A DNA stretch of 64,000 nt from Doryteuthis pealeii (GCA_023376005.1 CM042180.1:43571413-43635412), one strand, 5' to 3'. Positions 8,989 to 18,932 are shown, counted from the first letter of the stretch. Program-made: numbers and translations. The notes: a model not told the origin generated them from the letters alone.

Positions 8989-10085
8989 CTAGCAAGAATA
9001 GGCAACCTCCGGGCGTAAGTGTTAACGTTTTAATGTAAGGTAGTATATTAAATTTTTTTAAAATAACGAAATTAAATAAAAACGCATATAAAACATTACA
9101 CTTATTTTAATTGCATCTCAATTGGTTTCTATATGAAATAATTGGTAGTATTTATTTTTATCTTTGTGGTTGTTGTCACTAAGACCGATAGAGTAATGCC
9201 CAAAAATTATCTACATCTGCGCAAGTGGCTGCAATCCATAAGTGACAATCTTTGGTGCACTAACTGCACACAAACTGTGATGCTAGCTAGGGTTGCTCAT
9301 TTCTCTCCTTCGATCTGGCTCTCTTTGCTGTGAAGGCTACTCTCCTCTCCGCCTCACTCTTCTGCATGCCTTGTTTAATATAAAGATGCCACACCGCTCA
9401 ATTTTCTGTATCTACCTCCCTCGTGTCTGTGTCAAATACGTTGGAAAATAAAACAATAAAATTTGAGATCGATAACACCAAGAAATTATTTATTAAACCC
9501 GGTTTTGTTAAAACCAGTATGCAAATTAACCACTTAATAAACTTACTTACTATGTAAACCTTTATTCCTTAGAAATATATAAGACACATTACAAAATTTT
9601 AAACGTATTAATAACATGGGCCTTTCGGGGCATGTGTTTGTTAATGCAAATTAAAAGCGTTGATTCCAGGAGGGCTATACCCCCAGGCAATACATGCCCC
9701 CTTGATTTAAAGGGTGAGGGCTGGGTTTATTGCCCAGTGCCTGAGGCGCCCTCTTGATGTGGAATGCCGACAGGATCAACGCATTTTTGCATCTATTACC
9801 CATGAGTCTCGGCTCGTGGGTGGGCCCACATGGAAATGTCCTTGTGTCACACCCTCATAAGTTGGATGAGAGGCAAATACCCTAATAACATGGGCTGTTT
9901 TTTTTTTGGCAAATCGAACTCAGATTCTCATAGAGATATCATTAATAAATAAGATGTCTTCTTTAATATGTATCAATGATTTTTTATAGATTTTTATACT
10001 TATTGATAAGCTTACGCAACTCTTAAGGTTATTGTGACGTAGTTTCGGTTACAGACAAACATACACCGAATTTCCATTATTATAA
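8989..10085 (-). mobile_element. Divergent Helitron-like element D with nested insertions
   Basis: The minus-strand 3' end GCCCGGAGGTTGCC, TATTCTTGCTAG is at 8,989. The 5' side (9,990-10,085) has the family A-type block with the complement of GGTTACAGACAAAC. The centre 9,440-9,608 is a divergent version of the family A body (ATTAATTTGCATACTGG on the minus strand). At least two insertions are inside: about 9,110-9,430 and 9,622-9,882. Confidence 0.55.
9622..9882. mobile_element. Unknown 261-bp GC-rich insertion with 13-bp target-site duplication
   Basis: Bounded by perfect 13-bp direct repeats TAATAACATGGGC (9,609-9,621 and 9,883-9,895). The insert is much more GC-rich than the host and contains GCCCAGTGCCTGAGGCGCC and short inverted repeats around GGGCCC. 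It has no poly(A) or AAACC tail, no obvious tRNA boxes and no other copy in the window. The duplication length fits target-primed insertion. Confidence 0.7.
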
Positions 10086-10742
10086 CTAGCAAATATATGC
10101 ACCCTCCGGGTGCAAGTATTTAAGTTTTAATGTAATAAAATATTGTATTAAATTAGATAGGCTAATAAAACTAAATAAGAATACAGATAAAAAGATTTGA
10201 AACAGAGGGAGTATAATAAAAGATTTGAAACAGAGGGAGTATAATAAAAAATGGAACAACTGAAACTTACTCTTCCATCACTCTCGTCTTTCATTGTTAT
10301 TTTTTCTAATTTAAGTATTTAGTTAAAAGAGGAAGTAAAGAATAAAATGACAGTTATGTTTTCTTGTTAATGGATTTCATTTAAGATTCATTGAAGAGAT
10401 GTTTGCTTATATTCATTAAAATAAAACCAAACAGTTAGAAATCAATAATACTAAGCACATATTTATTAAATTCGATTTTTTTATATTAATATGCAAATTA
10501 GCCTTTCCGTTCAAACTGTAAACCGCTATTTTGTTGTATATATAAATATAATTGCATGTTGTCAGTATGTAGACATAGTTAACAGTATTAATAATGTAAG
10601 ACAATTTTATTAATAATTGAGGTTTAGATAAAAATAAAATCATGGAGAATGTGATGTCAATAACTAAGAGAATTGTGACTTGAGTAGGAATATAGTTTCG
10701 GTTACAGATAGAAAAACACACAATCTCCATTATAATATAAGA
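10086..10742 (-). mobile_element. Non-autonomous Helitron, family A copy 2
   Basis: Complete minus-strand 3' hairpin GCACCC GGA GGGTGC, 9 nt, CTAG. The 5' terminus TC is at 10,742. It abuts element D at 10,085. A 104-codon frame (10,416-10,730, minus, starting MEIVCFSICNRN about 10 nt from the 5' end) is open here and in copies 3 and 7. There is no Rep/Hel domain. Confidence 0.85.
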
Positions 10743-10802
10743 TATGTTGGTAATTTAAAATGTGTGACTGTTTTAGTTCAGTCAGTAAAATATCCGTCAA
10801 GG

Positions 10803-10925
10803 CATCGCAACGGGGCTTCTTCGACCGCCCATCTAGCCTAAGTAAGGGCAAAAGTGATGTTTGCATGTCATGGACTGCTCAGCTACCAGGAATCCGTCCT
10901 TAAGCAATACGGGTCACCAACCGCG
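10803..10925 (-). mobile_element. Family C retroposon fragment
   Basis: Diverged match to the middle of the element (TCGACCGCCCATCTAGCC, then ATGGACTGCTCA, then CTTAAGCAATACGGGTC). It follows a flank (10,743-10,802) that recurs at 11,713-11,770 after another Helitron end. Confidence 0.6.
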
Positions 10926-11138
10926 ATGGAAAAAAGTTACTAATGCACAATAGGGCGCAAGAGATTAGATCATTAGATTACGTATAAAAAGCTTTACATT
11001 TCAAATCTTTGAGACGCCAGGGTTAGGTTTAAGGCAACGGCTTGTGTTAGGGTTAGAGTTAATGTTATGATTAGGTTTAGTCTTAGTGTTATGATTAAGG
11101 TTATGCTACTTCGAGTCTTTCCGACATTTAATGATATT

Positions 11139-11529
11139 TATCCAACTTGGACCCTAACGAGGCGCATTAAGAATAAGCTAGATAAGAGCTGCACAAGAAT
11201 GCTGCGTGCAGTCTTGAACAAGTCCTGGAAACAGCACTCAACAAGGAAGCAGATGAATGGACACCTGCCCCCAATCTTACAAACCATCCGAGTGAGACGG
11301 ACAAGGCATACTGGACACTGCTGGAGAAGCAATGACGAGCTCATAAGTGACGTTCTCCTTTGGAAGCTAACATATGGACATATTAATGTGGGCCGCCCAG
11401 CAATAACCTACATTGACCAACTCTGCGAGGATTACTGGATGCTGCACAGAGGACCTCCTTGAGACAATGAATGATAGAGAAGATTGGCGAGAGATTGTCA
11501 TGGATATCTATGCTAACAGCGCAACATGA
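11139..11529 (+). pseudogene. C-terminal end of a LINE pol ORF, one frameshift
   Basis: + frame: TWTLTRRIKNKLDKSC, TRMLRAVLNKSWKQH, then IRVRRTRHTGHCWRS, NDELISDVLLW, GRPAITYIDQLCED. After a frameshift near 11,455 it ends ETMNDREDWREIVMDIYA and a stop at 11,529. This is the well-known C-terminal tail (after the RT domain) of a non-LTR retrotransposon family. The minus-strand fragments near 49.4 and 60.3 kb are the same family. RT and endonuclease domains are absent, so it is a 5'-truncated dead copy. The MNDR..WRE..MDIRA ending is repeated as isolated tails at 20,024 and 21,718. Confidence 0.8.
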
Positions 11530-11550
11530 TGATTAATGATATTTATACGT

Positions 11551-11605
11551 AAAACCACCACCAACAGGTGGCCTCATTTTGAGGGGGGGTCTTACCGTAC
11601 TTGCA
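11551..11605 (-). mobile_element. Family C retroposon fragment (5' part)
   Basis: CAACAGGTGGCCTCATTTTG and a GGGGGTCTTACC segment match the family C element near its 5' end. Confidence 0.5.
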
Positions 11606-11611
11606 GCAATT

Positions 11612-11712
11612 ATAGATTTTATATACATTGATAAGCTTACGAAATTCTTAAGGTTATTGTGACGTAGTTTCGGTTACAGAAAAACAGACACCGAATTTCC
11701 ATTATAATAAGA
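11612..11712 (-). mobile_element. Helitron 5' end fragment
   Basis: On the minus strand it begins TCTTATTATAATGGAAATTC at 11,712 and matches the 5' end of element D (GTGACGTAGTTTCGGTTACA on +). The flank after the terminus (ATTGGTAATT, then GTGTGACTG) is the same as the flank of copy 2 at 10,743, so the two loci are duplicated. Confidence 0.6.
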
Positions 11713-11769
11713 TATTGGTAATTCAAGATGTGTGACTGGTTTAGTTCAGTCGGTAAAATATCCGTCTAG

Positions 11770-11965
11770 GTATCTCAAGGTGACTTCTTCGACTGCCCGT
11801 CTAGCCTAAGTAAGAGCCAAAGTGGGTTGTTGCATTTCATGGACTGCTCATTCACAAGGATCCCGTCCTTAAGCATCACGGGTCGCCACCGACATTTAGA
11901 AGGGGTCTTATCACATTGCAGAGGTGCAGTCGGATATTCTAAAGCCCCAGCCAACAGGGCTGCCG
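11770..11965 (-). mobile_element. Family C retroposon fragment
   Basis: Diverged: TCTTCGACTGCCCGTCTAGC, GGACTGCTCA, AAGCATCACGGGTCGCCACC, GCAGAGGTGCAGTCGG. 11,966-12,335 holds no recognised feature. Confidence 0.6.
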
Positions 11966-12335
11966 TGAGATTTGTACTCTGTAACATCGATCTGCTAATC
12001 TTGCTCGTTAAACATAACATACTCATGATATCATAAATATTTGAAGACTTCGTTTCGCTGGATTTCCCAAATCGTTAATTGCTTCTGTTGTTGAACAGTA
12101 AATAGAATTATAAAGATACCATTGGCGCCACCATGCGGATAGTCAAGAAACTACGCATCTTTTTGCTGTTTTTCCTTGTCGTTACAATTTAGATCTTGTG
12201 ATTTCTTTGTCATTTTCTTTTAATCTTTCTAATCTAAGATGGAGAAGAATTCATTTTCGTGAAACTGAATTTTAGCGGGAAAACGTTTGTGAAATTTTTG
12301 TTGGTGATAGGGTCAGTAATTTGCAGAATGATATT

Positions 12336-13610
12336 TGGTTGGTTGGTTGGTTGGTTGGTTGGGTTTTAAGGCATGTCAACTACTGTTGGATTATTTACTG
12401 CCGAAGTCAGTCCTTTAGGTTGGTTGGTTGGTTGGATTTTTTCGGCATGTTAACCACTGTTGGTTTATTTTATGCTGAAGACAGTATTTGAAGTTGGTTG
12501 ATTGGTTGGTTGGTTTGATTTTACGGCATGTCAATCTTTGTTGGGTTATTTTATGCCAAATGGTTGCTCTTCTTTGTTGGAAGAAAGAAAAGACTTACCC
12601 CCCTCAACTATTTTAGTTTCTTGACATTTTTGTTGATTGGCATCTGTTACTGTTAAGGACTGGAACTTTAGACATGTGAAGTGAAGATGGTTGGTTGGTT
12701 GGATTTTATGGCATGTCAATTCTTGTTGGGTTATTTTATGCCAAATGGAAAGAAAAGACTTACCCCCCTCAACTGTTTTTGTTTCTTGGTAGTTTTGTTG
12801 ATTGGTATCTGTTACTGTTAAGGACTTTAACTTTAGACATGTGATGTGAAGATGGTTGGTTGGTTGGATTTTATGGCATGTCAATTCCTGTTGGGTTATT
12901 TTATGCCGAAACATTTTCTTTTATTCATTTTAGCGGGAAAACATTTGTAATTTTTTTGCTGGGGCTAGGGTCAGTAATTTGCGGATCTATTCCTTTGAAA
13001 TATGTTTATAGGTTGGTTGGTTGGATTTTATGGCATATCAACCCTTGTTGGGTTATTTTATGCTGAAGACATTTTGTTTGATTCATTCTTGGTTGGTTGG
13101 ATTTTATGATATAGCAGCCCTTGTTGGGTTATTTTATGCTGAAGACATTTTGTTTGATTTATTCTTGGTTGATTGTTTGGTTGGTTGATTGGATTTTGCG
13201 GCATGTCAACCCTTATTGGGTTATTTTATTCTGAAGACATTTTGTGCTGTTCATTTTTTATGGGTATTCAATTTTCTTTATCTAAACACAATAAACTGAT
13301 ACTCCACATTATGTAGAACGTTGATTGGTTGGATTCTACGGCATGTCAACCCTTGTTGGGTTATTTTATGCTGAAGACATTTTGTTTTATTCAATCTTGG
13401 TTGGTTGTTGGATTTTATGGCATGTCAACCCTTGTTGGGTTATTTTATGCTGAAGACATTTTGTTTGATTCATTTTAGCGGGAAAACATTCTTGGTTGGT
13501 TGATTTTTTGGTTGGTTGGTTGGATTTTGTGGCATGTCAACCTATATTGGCTTAGTTAAAGCCGAATTTAGTCCGTTAGGTTGGTTAGTTGGTTCGTTGA
13601 AATTTCTAGT
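12336..13610 (-). repeat. Tandem array of retroposon 3' tails with (CCAA)n
   Basis: About ten to twelve units, each with a (TTGG)n run followed by ATTTTATGGCATGTCAACCC, then TTGTTGGGTTATTTTATGC and usually TGAAGACATTTTGTTT. On the minus strand this is the 3' end and (CCAA)n tail of a family C relative (compare 40,500-40,604). Units of 70-200 bp follow each other without bodies. Frames across the array reflect repetition. Confidence 0.75.
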
Positions 13611-13675
13611 CTTAGTCGACAGGGCTCGTTTGGTAAACCAACTTTTTTATAAACTGTAGAAATACATCTAGTCGT

Positions 13676-13889
13676 CAGCTAGACAGCGAGGGAGTCTATC
13701 CTCTTTTACAAGCGCGAGACCATGGAGATTGTTTGGGCGTCTGAGACGGAGCGCGACTTCTACCATCAGCTCCTTACTTTACCGCACATATCCATGTGCT
13801 ACTCATACGCTGAATTGGCGAGGGCCGGAATTGAACCAGGAACCTCACGGTTCCCGGCTGGACATTCTACCGACTGAGCTAAGCTAAGA
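13676..13889 (-). mobile_element. SINE family A copy 2
   Basis: On the minus strand the tRNA-like head has TTAGCTCAGTCGGTAGAATG and GGTTCAATTCCGG, a good A box and B box. The body keeps CTACTCATACGCTGAATTGG (on +). 13,890-14,110 is unassigned. Confidence 0.8.
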
Positions 13890-14113
13890 CGTAAATTGTG
13901 GATCTACTCGTTAAGTAGAACCTGAAAGGAAAAAGAAAAAAAACGTTTTTGAGATTGACTTATGAGGTTGGTCGACTTTGAAAAAAATTTACTGCTTAAT
14001 TTACGTAAAATGTTGGGCAAAATGTGTTTCCAATTATTTTTACTGATAAAATAATGTTTATGTCGGTGACCTCAGGAATAATTATTTTTTCAATTCGGCG
14101 TTCTTTTTTTTAA

Positions 14114-14117
<4 letters not shown>

Positions 14118-14187
<70 letters not shown>
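14118..14187. repeat. (CA)n(TA)n microsatellite
   Basis: CA run to about 14,157, then TA to 14,187. The next base is the end of a Helitron. Confidence 0.95.
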
Positions 14188-14188
<1 letters not shown>

Positions 14189-14843
14189 TAGCAAATATAT
14201 GCACCCTCTGGGTGCAAGTATTTAAGTTTTAATGTAATAAAATATGGTATTAAATTAGAAAGGCTAATGAAACTAAATAAGAATACAGATAAAAAAGATT
14301 TGAAACAGAGGGAGTATAATAAAAGATTTGAAACAGAGGGAGTATAATAAAAAATAGAACAACTGAAACTTACTCTTCCATCACTCTCGTCTTTCATTGT
14401 TATTTTTTCTAATTTAAGTATTTAGTTATAAGAGGAAGTAAAGAATAAAATGACAGTTATTTTATCTTGTTAATGGATTTCATTTAAGATTCATTGAAGA
14501 GATTTTTGCTTATATTCATTAAAATAAAACAAAACAGTTAGAAATCAATAATACTAAGCACATATTTATTAAATTCGATTTTTTAATATTAATATGCAAA
14601 TTAGCCTTCCCGTTCACACTGTAAACCGCTATTTTGTTGTATATATAAATATAATTGCATGTTGTCAGTATGGAGACATAGTTAACAGTATTAATAATGT
14701 AAGACAATTTTATTAATAATTGAGGTTTAGATAAAAATAAAATCATGGAGAATGTGATGTCAATAACAAAGGGAATTGTGACTTGAGTAGGAATATAGTT
14801 TCGGTTACAGACAGAAAAACACACAATCTCCATTATAATAAGA
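14188..14843 (-). mobile_element. Non-autonomous Helitron, family A copy 3
   Basis: Complete copy set inside a TA microsatellite: CTAG at 14,188-14,191, hairpin GCACCC...GGGTGC, TC at 14,843, TA repeats on both sides. The 104-codon minus frame (14,519-14,833) is open. Confidence 0.9.
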
Positions 14844-14895
14844 TATATATATATATATACTCAGTAAATGAAGGAAAAAACTCTAAACTTGTTTC

Positions 14896-14943
14896 ATTAC
14901 AATAACTTATTTCAACCGTATTACTACGGCATCTTCAGGTAAT
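14896..14943 (-). ncRNA. Hammerhead ribozyme motif (family CCGTA, left arm)
   Basis: On the minus strand: stem I ATTAC/GTAAT, core CTGAAGA, stem II GCCGTA/TACGGT with loop GTAA, then GAA, the near-palindrome ATAAGTTAT for stem III, and H17 = T. One unpaired T/T flanks stem II. Stem III has essentially no loop, so activity would need a dimer, as described for short-stem-III hammerheads. Confidence 0.6.
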
Positions 14944-15162
14944 CACAAGAACAGGACTCTTACTGAGAATTTCCCAAAGGAACATCACTTTTAAATCTAT
15001 CAATTTGGGGAGGGGAGGAGAGGGTTGGTGGCTTAGTTTGAAATGGGCAGGATTAGTTTCTTTGAATGAAGCGGGGAAGAAGAAACTAATCCTGAGAACG
15101 TCAAACTAAGATACCAACCTTCCCCTCTCCAAATTGATAGATTTAAAAGTCATGTTCTTGTG

Positions 15163-15210
15163 ATTACCTGAAGATACCGTAGTAATACGGTTGAAATAAG
15201 TTATTGTAAT
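15163..15210 (+). ncRNA. Hammerhead ribozyme motif (family CCGTA, right arm)
   Basis: Stem I ATTAC (15,163-15,167) with GTAAT (15,206-15,210), core CTGAAGA (15,168-15,174), stem II ACCGTA/TACGGT closing GTAA, GAA at 15,193-15,195, stem III ATAAGTTAT and H17 T at 15,205. Mirror image of the 14,896 motif. Confidence 0.6.
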
Positions 15211-15247
15211 GAAGCAAGTTTAGAGTTTGTTCCTTCATTTATTGAAT

Positions 15248-15638
15248 ATCGCCCCGTAATCTAACTTTCATTAAATAGTAATTGAAAATATAATCCCCAC
15301 AAATTAATTCAAATTTTTAATCCAATAAACAAAAACGGTTCACGATGAATCTTTGAAAATATAAATAAGCGTTCGTCTATAAAAGATAAGTCCCATTCCA
15401 ACGGGCATGTATTGTACCAACTGCGATTAATCGAAAACTCGATTAATTCAACGGATGTAACCCTGACGAATCAGACGATGAAACTCGAGTAGGTTACTTT
15501 TATCCATTATATAAATAAGTTTTGCTCTACATTGTATTGAGCACTTTGTCTTTGTATTTTTCTCAGTCTTAACCCCTGGATACTGTGCGCTTCCAACGAT
15601 CGTACTCGTACCCACCGGTAAGCTACTAATCATACATT

Positions 15639-15640
<2 letters not shown>
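15248..15640 (+). mobile_element. Hammerhead-bearing repeat between TA tracts
   Basis: Homologous to the 45,000-45,210 and 53,810-54,150 segments: GATTAATCG palindromes, the hammerhead, then TATTGAGCACTTTGT and CACCGGTAAG before the next microsatellite. Related copies keep the same order. Confidence 0.55.
15457..15497 (+). ncRNA. Well-preserved hammerhead ribozyme
   Basis: Every element is in place: stem I GTAACC (15,457-15,462) pairs perfectly with GGTTAC (15,492-15,497). The core CTGACGA is at 15,463-15,469. Stem II ATC/GAT closes the tetraloop AGAC. GAA is at 15,480-15,482. The stem III palindrome ACTCGAGT is at 15,483-15,490, with cleavage nucleotide A at 15,491. Position 7 of the core is free in hammerheads, so CTGACGA is valid. 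The loopless 8-nt palindrome implies a dimeric ribozyme. Confidence 0.75.
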
Positions 15641-15685
<45 letters not shown>

Positions 15686-15729
15686 TGTTGTTATGGATCT
15701 AACGGGAGATAATTAAATATATATATATA
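15641..15729. repeat. (TA)n microsatellite
   Basis: Two TA runs split by a 40-bp unique piece (AGTGTGTTGTTATGG). It borders Helitron copy 4. Confidence 0.9.
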
Positions 15730-16359
15730 TCTTATTATAATGGAGATTGTGTGTTTTTCTGTCTGTAACCGAAACTATATTACTACTCAAGTCACAATTC
15801 CCTTAATTATTTACGACAAATTCTCCAGGATTTCATTCTTTTAAACCTTCAGTTATTAATAAAAATTGTTTTACATTATTAATACTGTTGACCATATCTA
15901 CGTACCAATAACATGCAATTGTATTTATATATACAACAAAATAGCGGTTTGCAGTTTGAACGAGAAGGCTAATTTGCATATTGATATTTAAAATTTTATT
16001 TTAATAAATATGTGCTTGGTATTATTGATTTCTAATTGTTTGGTTTTATCTTAAGAAATATAAACAAAAAACTCGTGGATAAATCTTAAAAGAAATTTAT
16101 TTACAAGAAGAAATAACTGTAATATTATCCTTTACTTCCTATTTTAACTAAATAGTTAAATTAGGAAAATTTACCAATGAAAGAGGGGAGTAATGGAAAA
16201 TGATGGAATAGTTAGTTTCAAAGTTGTTCTATTTTTCGATTATACCCTCTCTGTTGCAGATCTTTTTATCTGCATTCTTAGTCAGTTTCATTAGCCTTTC
16301 TAATTTAATATGATATCAAAACTTAAATACTTGCACCCGGAGGGTGCATATATTTGCTA

Positions 16360-16360
<1 letters not shown>
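15730..16360 (+). mobile_element. Non-autonomous Helitron, family A copy 4
   Basis: Starts TCTTATTATAATGGAG at 15,730. Ends with hairpin GCACCCGGAGGGTGC, ATATATTTG, CTAG at 16,360. TA repeats lie on both sides, the preceding base is A and the next is T, as Helitrons require. The 104-codon frame is broken. Confidence 0.92.
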
Positions 16361-16405
<45 letters not shown>

Positions 16406-16480
16406 CGGCTGGAGGTACGCTGCTAAGTCTACCCATACTGAAGTGACGTAAAAACGTCGGAAAAGGGTACCCCGTGATGA

Positions 16481-16527
<47 letters not shown>
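16361..16527. repeat. (TA)n with an 80-bp hammerhead-like core
   Basis: TA runs at 16,361-16,401 and 16,483-16,527 enclose a unique 80-bp piece. This has CTGAAG, stem GACGT/ACGTC with loop AAAA, GGAAAA, then the palindrome GGGTACCC. The layout is that of the hammerheads elsewhere, but the A before stem II is T and an extra G precedes GAAA, so it looks decayed. Confidence 0.45.
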
Positions 16528-16529
<2 letters not shown>

Positions 16530-16760
16530 CATTAATCTTAATCATTATGCTTTATTCCTTTACCTTATTGTCATTATCATTATTGTTTGTTACTTTTTAA
16601 AAATTTTATTTTTATTTTTATTTTAATTTTATAATTTTTTAATTTTTAATTTTTATTTTATTGTTTATTTCTATATCATTTTGTTATCTTTATTTTCTCT
16701 TTTCTTTCTCTTCTTCTCTTCTTTTTTCTCTTTTTTTAATTATTTTTAGCCTTGAAATTC
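16528..16760. repeat. AT-rich low-complexity tract
   Basis: T-rich (TTTTATTTTTA, TTCTCTTTTC) with no unit or gene visible. Confidence 0.7.
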
Positions 16761-17012
16761 TGCTCATTTTTTATATACACTCTTACAACTATTTCTCCAA
16801 GGAATAAGCCCCAAGCTAAGCCACACCTCATCCAAAACATAGACCTCCCCGCCTCATCCAAAGAAACTAACCCCACCCATTCCAAAATAAGACACCAACC
16901 CTCCCTCCCCTAAATTGATAGATATAAAAGAGATGTTACTTTGGGAAATTCTCAGTAAGAGTCATGTTCTTGTGATTACCTGAAGATGCCGTATTAATAC
17001 GGTTGAAATAAA
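16761..17012 (+). mobile_element. Single arm of the CCGTA hammerhead element, cut by a Helitron
   Basis: Matches the right arm of the 14,861-15,247 element (AAATTGATAGAT, CATGTTCTTGTGATTACCTG). It stops in the middle of stem III where Helitron copy 5 begins. Confidence 0.65.
16975..17012 (+). ncRNA. Truncated hammerhead motif
   Basis: Stem I ATTAC, core CTGAAGA, stem II GCCGTA/TACGGT and GAAATAA are intact. The second half of stem III and stem I are replaced by the Helitron start at 17,013. Confidence 0.5.
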
Positions 17013-17639
17013 TCTTATTATAATGGAGATTGTATGTTTTTCTGTCTGTAACCAAAACTATATTACTATACAAATCACAATTCCCATTGTTATCTGCATC
17101 CCATTCTCCATGATTTTATTTTTATCTAAACCTCAATTATTAATAAAAATTGTCTTACATTATTAATACTGTTAACTATGTCTACATACTGACAACATGC
17201 AATTATATTTATATATACAACAAAATAGCGCTTTACAATGTGAACGGGAAGGCTAATTTGCATATTACTATTAAAAAATCGAATTTAATAAATATGTGCT
17301 TAGTATTATTGATTTCTAACTGTTTGGTTTTATTTTAATGAATATAAGCAAAAATCTCTTCAATGAATCTTAAATGAAATACATTAACAAGATAAGATAA
17401 CTGTCATTTTATTCTTTACTTCCTCTTATAACTAAATACTTAAATTAGAAAAAATAACAATGAAAGACGAGAGAGATGGAAGAGTAAGTTTCAGTTGTTC
17501 CATTTTTTATTATACTCCCTCTGTTTCAAATCTTTTTATCTGTATTCTTATTTAGTTTCATTAGCCTTTCTAATTTAATACAATATTTTATTACATTAAA
17601 ACTTAAATACTTGCACCGGAGGGTGCATATATTTGCTAG
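17013..17639 (+). mobile_element. Non-autonomous Helitron, family A copy 5
   Basis: TC at 17,013, preceded by A. The hairpin has lost one C (GCACCGGAGGGTGC) and CTAG is at 17,636-17,639, followed by T. It is inserted in, or rearranged with, a hammerhead element on the left and TA repeats on the right. Confidence 0.9.
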
Positions 17640-17641
17640 TA

Positions 17642-17692
<51 letters not shown>

Positions 17693-17980
17693 GAATGTTT
17701 CTGGTAATTATTAAGATTATAATTATTAAGATTCTCCTTATCTTAATGTATTAATTATAATTAATATAATGTTCTCTTATTTTCCATTCGATAAGAATTT
17801 CTTTTAGGTTTAGTCCAATTATTCAAATGGAATCCCATTAATATAACTTTATTAAACATCAAACAGCTGTTATGAATTATTAAAATCATTAATCATGTTT
17901 TTTTTTAACTGATTTCTGTATCAAGGAATTCTCCTCGGGTCTTTATGTCTTATCTAAGTAGTCTAACTTATTTTCCGCTC
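17640..17980. other. TA microsatellite then unassigned AT-rich DNA
   Basis: TA run to about 17,690. 17,691-17,980 shows short ATTAAGATTATAATTATTAAG-type repeats and no recognisable element. Confidence 0.6.
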
Positions 17981-17984
17981 GGTT

Positions 17985-18095
17985 GGCTTGTGCAATAGAA
18001 TACACCGACTGCACCTCTGCAGAGGTTTAAGACATTCCCTCACAACAGGGTCATCTTTTTGGCAGTGCATGGCGATATGGGAATAAGTCTTGGTT
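17985..18095 (+). mobile_element. Family C retroposon 5' fragment
   Basis: CACCGACTGCACCTCTGCAG and the following 70 bp match the element start at low identity. 18,096-18,250 is unassigned. Confidence 0.6.
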
Positions 18096-18252
18096 CATTC
18101 GTCTTGTATCCTATCCCTCAAATAAAAGTATTACTTACTTCGTGTGGGTTGGTGAGTTGGAATAGAATTTAACGGAGAGAAGGAAAAGAACAGAGACAGG
18201 GATGACTTTAGAGTAAGACCTTTATTAACGGGTTCACACTATTTTGTTGAGG

Positions 18253-18505
<253 letters not shown>

Positions 18506-18932
18506 TAATCCGACAGTATGAATAAGATATAATGAAAAACAAACGATGTTTACAACTGAAATAGGCTCATCAGAAGAGAAAGTGTGCAAACCGTTTCGGG
18601 GCCAATTCTCTTGACGGTTTTAAAAAGCAACACTCGGCCCATCCTCAACTAATATGAGGACCCTATTGCATTATAATGTATCAACCGCACGTGGGTCGGT
18701 CATCAACAAAAACAAGACGGGAAAAAGACCGTTAGTAAAAACAGAACGCTGCTAGTCAAACGTTGGAATTAATCAAAAAAAAAAAAATAAATAAAATTGT
18801 GCTGTCTGCATTAAAATAATATGAATTTTATTTGAAAATAAAAGAGAATTGGCCCCGAAACGGTTTGCACACTTTCTCTTCTGATGAGCCTATTTCAGTT
18901 GTAAACATCGTTTGTTTTTTCATTATATCTTA

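Larger units (their letters stand above)
14861..15247. mobile_element. Inverted-repeat element carrying two head-to-head hammerhead motifs
   Basis: The left arm (from ACTCAGTAAATGAAGG) and right arm (to CCTTCATTTATTGA) are inverted copies of about 150-190 bp around a centre near 15,060. Each arm has the same hammerhead-like core on opposite strands. The element sits next to TA repeats. Penelope-like retroelements commonly show such inverted and partial copies with hammerheads. That assignment is an inference, as no GIY-YIG or RT sequence is present. Confidence 0.6.
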
